From positions 62,001 through 126,000 of the forward strand of contig NZ_JAKCMI010000041.1 in the NCBI RefSeq assembly GCF_021412585.1: DNA of 64,000 nt, in the 5' to 3' direction. This document shows positions 16,232 through 24,271 of the stretch, one piece after another. Below the pieces are notes generated by a model. It did not search any database and had not been told where the DNA came from. It saw only the letters and a program-made list of their open reading frames with translations. The stretch is from Halomonas alkalisoli (lineage in GTDB: Bacteria > Pseudomonadota > Gammaproteobacteria > Pseudomonadales > Halomonadaceae). The stretch's first letter is position 1. Every line of letters begins with the position of its first letter. The translations under genes were made by a program, and so were the position numbers.

Positions 16232-18154
16232 TTACTGCGACTTGCGCACGCGCAGGTACCACTCCGAGAGCAGCCTTACCTGCTTCTCCGTATAACCGCG
16301 ATCCTTCATGCGCTCGACGAAGTCCTCGTGCTTCTTCTGATCTGCCGTGGACGCCTTGGCATTGAAGGAGATCACCGGCAGCAGCTCTTCGGTATTGGCG
16401 AACATCTTGTGCTCGATGACCCCCCTGAGCTTCTCGTAGGACTGCCAGCTGGGGTTCATGCCATTGTTCTGGGCCCGCGCCCGCAGCACGAAGTTGACCA
16501 CCTCGTGTCGAAAATCCTTGGGGTTGGAGATACCCGCCGGCTTCTCTATCTTCTCGAGCTCCTCGTTGAGAGACTGGCGGTTGAAGAGCTCCCCGGTTTC
16601 GGGATCTCGATACTCCTGATCCTGGATCCAGAAGTCGGCATAGGTCACGTAGCGATCGAAGATGTTCTGACCGTATTCGGAGTAGGACTCCAGGTAGGCG
16701 GTCTGGATCTCCTTGCCGATGAAGTCCACGTAGCGCGGCGCCAGGAACTCCTTGATGAAGCGCAGGTAGCGCTCGAAGGTCTCCTTGGGCAGCTGCTCCT
16801 GCTCCAGGCGTTGTTCGAGCACATACAGCAGGTGTACCGGGTTGGCGGCAATCTCGTGATTGTCGAAGTTGAACACCTTGGAGAGGATCTTGAAGGCGAA
16901 GCGCGTGGACAGCCCGGACATGCCCTCGTCGACACCCGCCGTATCGCGGTACTCCTGGATCGACTTGGCCTTGGGGTCGGTGTCCTTCAGGTTCTCGCCG
17001 TCATAGATCCGCATCTTGGAGTAGATGCTGGAGTTCTCCGGCTCCTTGAGCCGCGAGAGCACCGAGAACTGGGCCAGCATGCGCAGGGTGTCCGGTGCAC
17101 AGGGTGCCTGGTCGAGCGATGAGTGCTCGAGCAGCTTCTTGTAGATCTTGATCTCTTCGGTGACCCGCAGGCAGTAGGGCACCTTGACGATGTAGACCCG
17201 ATCGAGGAAAGCCTCGTTGTTGCGGTTGTTGCGGAAGGCCTGCCACTCGCTTTCGTTGGAGTGGGCCAGCACGATGCCTTCGAAAGGAATCGCCCCCATG
17301 CCCTCCGTGGGGTTGTAGTTACCCTCCTGGGTGGCGGTCAGCAACGGGTGCAGCACCTTGATCGGTGCCTTGAACATCTCGATGAACTCCATCAGCCCCT
17401 GGTTCGACTTGCACAGGCCGCCGGAGAAGCTGTAGGCATCCGGGTCATCCTGGGAGTAGAGCTCTAGCTGGCGGATATCCACCTTGCCCACCAGGGAGGA
17501 GATGTCCTGGTTGTTCTCGTCACCGGGCTCGGTCTTGGAGATGGCGATCTGGTTGAGCCGGGACGGATAGAGCCTGACCACCTTGAATTCGGAGATGTCG
17601 CCGCCGTACTCCCTGAGCCGCTTGGAGGCCCAGGGCGACATCACGCTCTTCACGTAGCGCCGGGGGATGCCGTACTCCTTCTCGAGCAGCTCGCCATCCT
17701 CCTCGGGCGAGAAGAGCCCCAGGGGCGACTCGTAGACCGGCGAGCCCTTGATGGCATAGAAGGGGATGTGCTCCATCAGCAGCTTGAGCCGCTCGGCAAG
17801 CGACGACTTGCCGCCCCCCACCGGCCCCAGCAGATAGAGGATCTGCTTGCGCTCCTCCAATCCCTGGGCGGCATGGCGGAAGTAGGCAACGATCTGCTCG
17901 ATTGCCTCTTCCATGCCGTAGAATTCGGCGAAGGCGGGATAGCGACGAATCACCTTGTTGGAGAAGATCCTCGAGAGCCTTGAGTCCTTGGCAGTGTCGA
18001 TCACCTCGGGCTCGCCAATTGCCTGGAGCATGCGCTCGGCAGCGCTGGCATAGGCCATGGGGTCTTCGCGACACAGCTCAAGATATTCCTGCAGGGACAT
18101 TTCTTCCTGCTGGACACGAGAGAAGCGGTTCTGCACATGATCGAAGATGCTCAT
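16232..18154 (-). CDS. yeaG: PrkA family serine protein kinase / AAA+ protein YeaG
   Basis: 640 residues from the ATG at 18154, chosen for the AGGAGG just upstream; the frame extends 22 codons further without support. The N-terminal PrkA AAA domain has Walker A GPVGGGKSSLAERLK (near residue 110), and the C-terminal part (from about 420) is the PrkA kinase-like domain. E. coli YeaG has 644 residues. It is the first gene of the yeaG-yeaH-spoVR unit. A CTAGGCT sequence at 18222-18228 (minus) resembles a sigma-S -10 element, consistent with known sigma-S control of this operon in enterics, but it is only a weak match. Confidence 0.93.
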   Translation of the reverse strand: MSIFDHVQNRFSRVQQEEMSLQEYLELCREDPMAYASAAERMLQAIGEPEVIDTAKDSRLSRIFSNKVIRRYPAFAEFYGMEEAIEQIVAYFRHAAQGLEERKQILYLLGPVGGGKSSLAERLKLLMEHIPFYAIKGSPVYESPLGLFSPEEDGELLEKEYGIPRRYVKSVMSPWASKRLREYGGDISEFKVVRLYPSRLNQIAISKTEPGDENNQDISSLVGKVDIRQLELYSQDDPDAYSFSGGLCKSNQGLMEFIEMFKAPIKVLHPLLTATQEGNYNPTEGMGAIPFEGIVLAHSNESEWQAFRNNRNNEAFLDRVYIVKVPYCLRVTEEIKIYKKLLEHSSLDQAPCAPDTLRMLAQFSVLSRLKEPENSSIYSKMRIYDGENLKDTDPKAKSIQEYRDTAGVDEGMSGLSTRFAFKILSKVFNFDNHEIAANPVHLLYVLEQRLEQEQLPKETFERYLRFIKEFLAPRYVDFIGKEIQTAYLESYSEYGQNIFDRYVTYADFWIQDQEYRDPETGELFNRQSLNEELEKIEKPAGISNPKDFRHEVVNFVLRARAQNNGMNPSWQSYEKLRGVIEHKMFANTEELLPVISFNAKASTADQKKHEDFVERMKDRGYTEKQVRLLSEWYLRVRKSQ

Positions 18155-18709
18155 CGAAGCCTCCTGTTTGCCCACCCTGACGGCCACCGCCACAGTCGAT
18201 GACCTCACCGGGTTACTCATCAGCCTAGTCAGCTTCCGGCGGAGCGGCCGGGGGAACTGTCAACGCAGTGAATGACTATCCATGAGAACGCAGGGACCGC
18301 CGAGGGTTCGATGAAGAAACGTATGCTGATTTAACGATGCATGGACGCAAAGCTAAAAAATCGCTCGACACCTCGCCGAAACGCCCGTCTGGTACGGCAA
18401 TGGGGCCAGAGCGCCTTGGGAGGCGTATCGATCATGCTCCTGCGGCGGCGCCCGTCGTTTCAGGGCCATCGAGGAAAAGAGTAGCGGGCTGCCCTCCAGG
18501 TTCAAGGCGCCGCAGCCCATCCGAAGAAAACCTTCGCTGCGCTCCGTGCGCAGCCGGATATTCCCTCACGCTGGCTCAAGGTTCAGCGCCGGGTTCAACG
18601 CAAGAGCTTGGCCGGCACCCTGGTGCCGGCCGGAACGAAGGACTGATTGACGTCGACCGCGCTTTCGCTGGCTGGACGCAAGAATGGCTTCAATGCCCTG
18701 GCATCGGTT
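18155..18709. other. Gene-poor interval with a strong hairpin and a c-di-GMP-riboswitch-like fragment
   Basis: About 550 bases between yeaG and the next minus-strand gene. No convincing coding frame is seen; a 139-codon plus-strand frame here is polar, low in conserved pattern and runs into the opposite gene. Visible structure: a perfect 10-bp inverted repeat with a 2-base spacer at 18610-18631 (GGCCGGCACC ... GGTGCCGGCC), not followed by a T-run; and at 18341-18405 on the plus strand the pieces GGACGCAAAGCTA and ACGGCAATGGGG, which recall parts of the GEMM-I riboswitch consensus. The yeaG promoter must lie in the right-hand flank of yeaG. Confidence 0.4.
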
Positions 18710-19339
18710 TCAGCGTGCCGCCTTCGCGCGCACATCGGCCAGGTCCCAGGCCTTGAGCAGCTCGACGGCGACATCGGGTGACTCGACTCCCTGCCCCTTC
18801 ACCTGCATCAGGATCCGTCCGTCGAGCAGCAGCGTCGCCTCGACCCGGGAGCGTTCCGCCTCCCACTTGACGATGGCGGACTCGCGCCCCATTCGGACAC
18901 GCTCCATGTTGGGCTGGGCAGCGATCATGGCGGGATTGTTGAACATCGCAGCCATGCCCTGGACCATGGGGTTGTCGATCATCAAAGACGCTTCCAGGCG
19001 TCCCTCCCCTTCGTCCTCGCGATAGTTGCGCTGCAGCATGGAACCACCGCCCCCCATCAGGGCCGCCGCGCCGCCACCGCCGGCGGATTCGGCTTCACCT
19101 GCGGTCCAGCCCTCGGGGGCGTCGGGGAAGGTTTCGGCAATGCGTCCCGACAGTAGCTTGCGGATGTCGTTGATGGCGAACTCCAGCTCGGTGACCGCCC
19201 CGCCATAATCCTCCTCTTGATACAGCTCGAGACCCAGTTCGATCTGTTCGACGACCTCATCGGCCAGCGCTGAAGCGGTGAATGGCATTGCCAGCGTGGC
19301 ACCCAACAGGGCGACCCCAAGAGAGCGTTTACTGCGCAT
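18710..19339 (-). CDS. Exported protein of unknown function, last gene of the 21491-18710 unit
   Basis: 209 residues. A signal peptide is clear (basic MRSKR, hydrophobic core, likely cleavage after ASALA near residue 26). The mature N-terminus forms a helical repeat-like stretch (EQIELGLELYQEEDYGGAVTELE, TPR-like). A PEGW element follows, then a Gly-rich GGGGAAALMGGGG segment, then a beta-rich C-terminal half. I recognise the overall pattern from uncharacterised proteobacterial periplasmic proteins but know no function. A GAGGA ribosome-binding site precedes the ATG. Three tandem 14-bp repeats lie just upstream (19371-19412). Confidence 0.7.
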   Translation of the reverse strand: MRSKRSLGVALLGATLAMPFTASALADEVVEQIELGLELYQEEDYGGAVTELEFAINDIRKLLSGRIAETFPDAPEGWTAGEAESAGGGGAAALMGGGGSMLQRNYREDEGEGRLEASLMIDNPMVQGMAAMFNNPAMIAAQPNMERVRMGRESAIVKWEAERSRVEATLLLDGRILMQVKGQGVESPDVAVELLKAWDLADVRAKAAR

Positions 19340-19370
19340 ATTCGTTTTCCTCGTTGTTTTGTCTAGCCAA

Positions 19371-19412
19371 TCTTGCCTATCCCGTCTTTCCTACCCCGTC
19401 TTGCCAACCCAT
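19371..19412. repeat. Three tandem 14-bp degenerate repeats upstream of the 19339 gene
   Basis: Units TCTTGCCTATCCCG (19371-19384), TCTTTCCTACCCCG (19385-19398) and TCTTGCCAACCCAT (19399-19412) follow each other without gaps; a partial fourth (TCTAGCCAA) precedes them. The 14-bp period is too short for a coding repeat, and the block lies in the 98-base gap between two minus-strand genes of one operon. It could be a binding array or replication slippage. Confidence 0.6.
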
Positions 19413-19437
19413 GCGGCAACCGTTTCAGGTGGCCGGC

Positions 19438-20454
19438 TCACCCCTCATCCAGCGCAATCCAGCGCAGGTCGCCGGCCAGCGCCACGTCATCCTCCCCGCT
19501 GGCATCGATGTTGAACTCGGCATCGTAGCGCTCGCCGTTGGCCACCAGTGTCAGCTCTCCGCTGACCTCATCGATGTCATGTTGGGTGAACTGGGCGCGC
19601 ACGGCATCATCGCCGCGCCCTTCCTGTACCGGATAGCTTCCCGCTGTCGCACCCGCAGGCAGGTAGAGATAGATCCCGTGGCCGACGATCAGCATGTTGT
19701 CGCGCGCGGTAATACGGGAAAGTGTGGTCTCGGTTTCGCCGTTAACGGTTATGTCGTACTCCGCCTCGGACTGCAGCGTCAGCGGGAGGTCCTTGACGGC
19801 ACCTTCGCTTGCCACGCGGCTTGCCTCCTCGCCACGCCCATCGGCGGCCTCCAGCAGCCAGGCAGCACTGACCCTTTCCCCGAACGCTTCCAGGTAAACG
19901 CTGCCCGAGACCTGCCGCGAGAATGACCACCCCATGCCGTCACCCCGAACATGGGCTTGCACCTGGTGGTCCTCGGCGTCGGCGAAACTCGCCACCTCGT
20001 AGTTCTTGCCTGCCTCTGCGGCTGCCGGCAGCACCAGCGAGACCCAGGCACGCACAACATTGTCAGGATCATCCTCGTGGGTCGCATCGGTGTAGATTGA
20101 AATGACATACGGCCCTTCGGCATTGCTACCTCGACGGGAAGAGCCACCTCCCAGAGCAGGCCGGAAGATATCGTTGCTGACACCGCCGTAGCGCGGATCA
20201 TCCGCCGTGGTGTACTCACCTGTCGAGGTAGCGGCCCCGCTGATGCTGATCATCGACTCGCCGCTTTCCACCCGCTCCAGCAGGCCAGCAAGCTCACCGC
20301 CGCCGTCACTTTGCACACCGCCCTGCTGCGAAGCGCCATCGTCTGTCTGCACGGCGCTGGAAGCGGATTCATCACCGCATGCCGTCAATAATCCCAGGCC
20401 GACAAGCGTCATGCCTGCCAGCCACGTACCTTGGCTTCCCCGACTCATGCTCAT
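19438..20454 (-). CDS. Putative lipoprotein of unknown function
   Basis: 338 residues from the ATG at 20454, supported by an AAGG just upstream. The N-terminus is a lipoprotein signal (hydrophobic TLVGLGLLTAC, lipobox Cys about residue 21), followed by a Ser/Asp/Gly-rich flexible linker. The body appears beta-rich, with two similar halves: each contains a stretch where a polar protein such as a carbohydrate- or protein-binding beta domain would fit (PYVISIYTD; EYDITVNGE). No family was recognised. It lies 56 bases downstream of the multi-pass membrane gene and is probably cotranscribed with it from the box-C promoter. Confidence 0.7.
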   Translation of the reverse strand: MSMSRGSQGTWLAGMTLVGLGLLTACGDESASSAVQTDDGASQQGGVQSDGGGELAGLLERVESGESMISISGAATSTGEYTTADDPRYGGVSNDIFRPALGGGSSRRGSNAEGPYVISIYTDATHEDDPDNVVRAWVSLVLPAAAEAGKNYEVASFADAEDHQVQAHVRGDGMGWSFSRQVSGSVYLEAFGERVSAAWLLEAADGRGEEASRVASEGAVKDLPLTLQSEAEYDITVNGETETTLSRITARDNMLIVGHGIYLYLPAGATAGSYPVQEGRGDDAVRAQFTQHDIDEVSGELTLVANGERYDAEFNIDASGEDDVALAGDLRWIALDEG

Positions 20455-20510
20455 ATCGCACCTTATCTGCATCTTGTTCTGGTCTCAGCGCATTTCCCTG
20501 CCCCGCGGTG

Positions 20511-21491
20511 TCACTGCGTAACTTCTGCTCCCTGCGTGTCGTCGCCTGTCGTCGTCTGTGTGGCACGCAGCTTCAGCTTGCGGAACTTGGCCGACATGCC
20601 ATCCAGCTTGGCCTCCCACTCGGCGTCCGGCTGCTGGCCTTCGATGGCCTTGAAATACGCCTGCATCATGCAGGTGATGGCAAAGGGCTCCAGTACCGCC
20701 ACCTTGACGCTCCAGGCGAACAGCAGTGCGACGATGACCCCGGTCGCCGACCAGCCACCGGGAATGAGATAGGCCACCAGGGCAGCGGGCGCCAGCATGA
20801 CCAGGAAGACCAGGAACGAGAGGCCGTAGACGATCAGTGCCAGCCAGGCGGCATTCTTCAGCATCGGCTTGGCATTCTGGCCGTAGAGCACGAGCGCATC
20901 ACGGGAGGAAGCCCAGGCGTTGTCGGAGCGGGTGCGAATACAGTAGGCCAGGATCACTTCGTCGATGAAGCCCACGGCGATGCGCAGGAACATTTCGACG
21001 AGCCGGAGGAACTGACGGGCACCGGGGATCGGCAACAGCCGGAATATCCCGCGAGCCAGGCCGGTAATCGCACGCAGCACGCCCTTGATCAGTTGATCCA
21101 CCCCGAACAGCACGCTGGCCTGGGCAAAGCGCGCCTTCACCACGGTGCTGGCATGCTCGATCTGGCCACGTCCCTGGGGCAGAGGCTTGCCGTCCATCAG
21201 CTCCACCAGCACGGCAATATGGCCCGCCTTGACCATATACAGTAGGTACTCACGCAGGATGTACATGATGGCGCCGACGATCCCGAAGCCGACGACGCCG
21301 CCCCAGAAGGTGGAAGCGGCGCGGAAGCCCTCGTCGCCCAGGCCCCCGACGCCCCACCCCACGCCGGCACCGACCCCCGTCATCAGTACGTAGGCCAGTG
21401 CTACGCCGAAGTAGACGGCAAGGCGGAAGAGAATGAAAGGCAGCGTCTTCAGCATCAGGCCAAGGGCCTGGCCAATCTTGAAATCCCACAT
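20511..21491 (-). CDS. Multi-pass membrane protein of unknown function
   Basis: 326 residues with several hydrophobic helices (about 15-35, 60-90, 215-240 and 240-270) and a long amphipathic region between about 120 and 200 containing RGIFRLLPIPGARQFLRLVEMFLRI-like helices. The C-terminus is a basic cytoplasmic tail (KFRKLKLRATQ). Features such as DEVILAYCI and EPFAITCMMQAY recall channel-like or DUF-type transport proteins, but I do not recognise a family. It is the first gene after promoter box C, with a GC-rich AGGGGGCG before the ATG. Confidence 0.7.
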   Translation of the reverse strand: MWDFKIGQALGLMLKTLPFILFRLAVYFGVALAYVLMTGVGAGVGWGVGGLGDEGFRAASTFWGGVVGFGIVGAIMYILREYLLYMVKAGHIAVLVELMDGKPLPQGRGQIEHASTVVKARFAQASVLFGVDQLIKGVLRAITGLARGIFRLLPIPGARQFLRLVEMFLRIAVGFIDEVILAYCIRTRSDNAWASSRDALVLYGQNAKPMLKNAAWLALIVYGLSFLVFLVMLAPAALVAYLIPGGWSATGVIVALLFAWSVKVAVLEPFAITCMMQAYFKAIEGQQPDAEWEAKLDGMSAKFRKLKLRATQTTTGDDTQGAEVTQ

Positions 21492-21555
21492 GTCGCCCCC
21501 TGCTGAGGATGAGTGTTGTCGTTGTTTCGCGTTACTGCTTTCGACTGATTCCAGT

Positions 21556-21600
21556 AGGTTAGCCAGGCTGGTGCGACGTGACCCCGTTCGTTTGGAGGGG
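21556..21600 (-). promoter_or_regulatory. Shared operator box C and -10-like element
   Basis: On the minus strand CCCCTCCAAACGAACGGGG (21582-21600) is followed, after exactly 20 bases, by TAACCT (21556-21561) and then ACTGG. The same arrangement occurs before the 37762 and 41887 genes. The box would overlap the -35 position, as expected for an activator site. It would drive the 21491-18710 transcription unit. Confidence 0.75.
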
Positions 21601-21632
21601 GAATGCCGCTTCCCAGCCGAAGCTGGCCGGTG

Positions 21633-22724
21633 TCAATGGCATAGCGCCGTGGTCCAGGCGTCCGGCTCGGTGGGACCTCGTCGGCACTGCTGCTGCCGCC
21701 CGACTTCGCCGAGCTGCCAGCGCCCTTTGCTTGCAGGGTTGAAGATAAGCCTGTAGCGCATGGCGCGAACCGAATCATCCTTGAGTCCATCAAGGCTGAG
21801 CGTGACCAGGATATCGCCGTCCTGGCGCATACGCTGGGTGACCGTCTCCACGGTGACCGGGTTGAACTCGCGCATACCGTAGTGCCTGCGCGCCAGAGCC
21901 ACGGGATCTTCGGTCGCTTCCACCTCAGGTAACTCGATGAGCTGATAGTCGTTGGCCGGCAGTGTGCCACCACCTGCCGGAGATGCTTCGGCCTGCCACA
22001 ATCGCACCAGTGCTGCGGGGAAGGTCGGCGGCTTTCCCGCCCAGGCCAGCCGAATGCCATCCTTGCTCAAGGCCAGCGCATGGGCCGGGCCCTGCCGGGG
22101 CATCGGCAGGGCATCTGCCGCGGTTTCGGCATCAGGCCCATGCTGCAATTCGGCAGGAAAGGACTCCGCCCGCTCGGCAACATGGCCCGTCTCCAGCGCA
22201 TAACGCTGCACATCCGCACCGCAGGCAGCCCATACGCTGGCCCCATCGGCGGAAAAGGCCACCTCGCGACACTCCTGGTCCCCGGCCAGGTCCTGGAGCA
22301 GCTTGCCCGTGGCCAGATCCCAGAGCTTGAGCGACGCGTCGGCCGCCACGCCCGGATTCCAGCTGGCGCTCACCAGGCTCCCGCCATCGGGGCTGAAGGC
22401 CAGCCCGGTGACAGGCAGCTGCCGGTCCACCTCCGGAGAGTGGTGGCCCTCCAGCCGATGCACCAGCTCACCGGTCGACGCCTCGCGTATCTCGAGATTT
22501 CCGTGTGCGGCGATCGCCACGCGAGCACCATCCGATGACAGCGCCAACTGCTCGACGCGCTCCCCCTCGACCTCTATCTCATGCAGCAGTTGGGCCTGCG
22601 TCCAGCCCGGCGTCGTGTTTCCCATGGCGGGGCCAAGCCAGCCACCTGCCACCAACCCAAGAACGAAAGCCCCGCCCCAGACGCCCGCACAGGACCGTGC
22701 GCCATATGAATTACGATGTGACAC
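21633..22724 (-). CDS. Exported WD40/beta-propeller-like protein
   Basis: About 363 residues from the GTG at 22724, five bases after AGGAGG; a GTG at 22730 overlaps that site and is less likely. A signal peptide (hydrophobic GVWGGAFVLGLVAGGWLG) is followed by WD40-like blades: VEQLALSSDGARVAIAAHGN-type, VTGLAFSPDGGSLVSASWNP, LKLWDLATGKLLQDLAG, then further blades in a more diverged form. It probably forms a periplasmic propeller scaffold. It is the last gene of the unit that begins at 37762, with box C in the gap after it. Confidence 0.75.
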   Translation of the reverse strand: MSHRNSYGARSCAGVWGGAFVLGLVAGGWLGPAMGNTTPGWTQAQLLHEIEVEGERVEQLALSSDGARVAIAAHGNLEIREASTGELVHRLEGHHSPEVDRQLPVTGLAFSPDGGSLVSASWNPGVAADASLKLWDLATGKLLQDLAGDQECREVAFSADGASVWAACGADVQRYALETGHVAERAESFPAELQHGPDAETAADALPMPRQGPAHALALSKDGIRLAWAGKPPTFPAALVRLWQAEASPAGGGTLPANDYQLIELPEVEATEDPVALARRHYGMREFNPVTVETVTQRMRQDGDILVTLSLDGLKDDSVRAMRYRLIFNPASKGRWQLGEVGRQQQCRRGPTEPDAWTTALCH

Positions 22725-22824
22725 CTTCACCTCCTGAAGTCAGTGATCACTGCTGGTTCCAATCCACCACCCGCATGTGAGCATCCTTCCAGACGTTCGC
22801 CCAAAGGCTGGGACTCCTCTTCGG

Positions 22825-24258
22825 TCAGGGTTCCACGGGGAGCCTGACCCGCTCGGTGACCGAGACACCGCCATATTCGAACTCGAGTTCGCCGGCCGCC
22901 GCATCAAGGCGATAGAGCAGCTGAAAGTGACGAGGCTCATCATCGGCGGGCAGCCAGAAGGGCTCCTCGAGCACGAGAGGGCCCCGCTGATAGGCTGCGA
23001 CCAGCTCTCCTGCCGGCTCTTGTAGCCGGAATCGATCGGCAGCCGTCATCATGCCGCCCACCCCGCTCAGGTTGCTCATCGAGGCCTCGATCAGCGCCAG
23101 GCGCTCGTCCCCTTCGGTCGTGTGACCGGCAAAGCCGTCGACATGCTCGAGTGCGTGAAGCGTTACACGGATCGGGTCATCCTCGATTACGGCCACCGGC
23201 TCACTCTCGATTGGCACCGAATTACCCTCTTGCAGCAGGAAGCGCAGTGCCGGGCGGATGTCGGAAGAGATATCGGTGCCGCGGAACTGGGGCATATAAG
23301 CAACGAGCTCCAGGGATTGGGCATCCTTCGGCACCGGGAACACCGCCTGGCCTCCCGCCCAGGCATCGGGCAGCAGGGCTGGATTATCCTCAAGGCTGCT
23401 CAGCAGAAGCTCACGGACATAGGCGTGCCGGCCATCCACTACCGCCTGCAGCAAGCCAGGCCCCTCGATATATTCCATGACCCGTCGCAGACTGTCCTGC
23501 TCCTGGGGATTGGCATCGCGATCCAGCGCCAGCGAATCCACGGAAGTTCGCCACTCCCCCTGGCCGCGCACGTCAACTACCAGCCACTGCATACCTTCGG
23601 GGGCCGATTCGCCCAGCCAGGCGCTGTGCAAACCAACCTCGTGCACCCCCAGGGACAGCAGGTCGTGGCCGTCGACGTCTTGTGCCGCTTGCCGCAAGGC
23701 CTGGGGCTGCTCGGCCTTTCCCAGCAACGGCACCGTCAGGGGAGCATACTGGTCGTGGTAATAGTGCAGGGAAAGGCTCTCAAGGCCCGTTTCGGGAATG
23801 GCATAGGTCAGCTCTCCAGCGACCACCGCACCGTTATGCGGCAGCACCAGCTCATCATCGATGGCCGCCTGGCCCAGATGCGCCCGTCGTACCACGGTGT
23901 CGCCGTTGACCAGCAGGTACCCCTGGCGCTCGAAGGAACCGATCAGCACTGCCTCCGGGTAGCCGATATCGAATATCAGGTCGGCGGGCATGATATTTTC
24001 CACCTCCACGCCCAGGGTCAACCAGTGTCTACCCGCAGGTGCCGCCTGGCCCTCCAGTTCTTCATGCAAGGCCCACTCGGTGACACGGAGGTGCAGGGCG
24101 CGGTTGCAGCCCTCGGCGGCCAATGCACCGCGATTCCCCCCGGTCAGCTCGGCGGACTTCAGCTTCGGTGGAGAGCCTGCCCACACCGAAGAGGCGGCGA
24201 GAGTAGCCGCAAGCGCCAGTGCAGCCAGCCTATGCCGTGAAATAAGCGCACGTGTCAT
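22825..24258 (-). CDS. Exported protein of unknown function, probably multi-domain beta
   Basis: 477 residues. A signal peptide is clear (ALALAATLAASSVWAG, cleavage near residue 28). The mature protein is rich in beta-strand patterns and contains two or three similar modules in which a W-L-x-V/L-x-V motif recurs (HWLTLGVEVENI; MQWLVVDVRGQG), reminiscent of TEFL/DUF4352-like immunoglobulin folds. No catalytic motif is seen. GAGGAG lies eight bases before the ATG. It starts 14 bases after the transglutaminase-like gene, so the two are surely cotranscribed. Confidence 0.7.
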   Translation of the reverse strand: MTRALISRHRLAALALAATLAASSVWAGSPPKLKSAELTGGNRGALAAEGCNRALHLRVTEWALHEELEGQAAPAGRHWLTLGVEVENIMPADLIFDIGYPEAVLIGSFERQGYLLVNGDTVVRRAHLGQAAIDDELVLPHNGAVVAGELTYAIPETGLESLSLHYYHDQYAPLTVPLLGKAEQPQALRQAAQDVDGHDLLSLGVHEVGLHSAWLGESAPEGMQWLVVDVRGQGEWRTSVDSLALDRDANPQEQDSLRRVMEYIEGPGLLQAVVDGRHAYVRELLLSSLEDNPALLPDAWAGGQAVFPVPKDAQSLELVAYMPQFRGTDISSDIRPALRFLLQEGNSVPIESEPVAVIEDDPIRVTLHALEHVDGFAGHTTEGDERLALIEASMSNLSGVGGMMTAADRFRLQEPAGELVAAYQRGPLVLEEPFWLPADDEPRHFQLLYRLDAAAGELEFEYGGVSVTERVRLPVEP

Positions 24259-24271
24259 TGATGAGGCTCCT

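Noticed and set aside
18610..18631. Strong inverted repeat as a terminator
   Set aside because: The 10-bp stem with a 2-base spacer is not followed by a T-run on either strand, and no gene ends just before it in either direction.
18337..18756. 139-codon plus-strand frame in the gap next to yeaG
   Set aside because: No ribosome-binding site, no recognisable domain, and it overlaps the opposite gene at its 3' end. Kept only as a possibility in the interval entry.
23122..24240. 372-codon plus-strand frame opposite the 477-residue exported protein
   Set aside because: The minus-strand gene has a signal peptide, a good ribosome-binding site and tight operon spacing; the plus frame has none of these.
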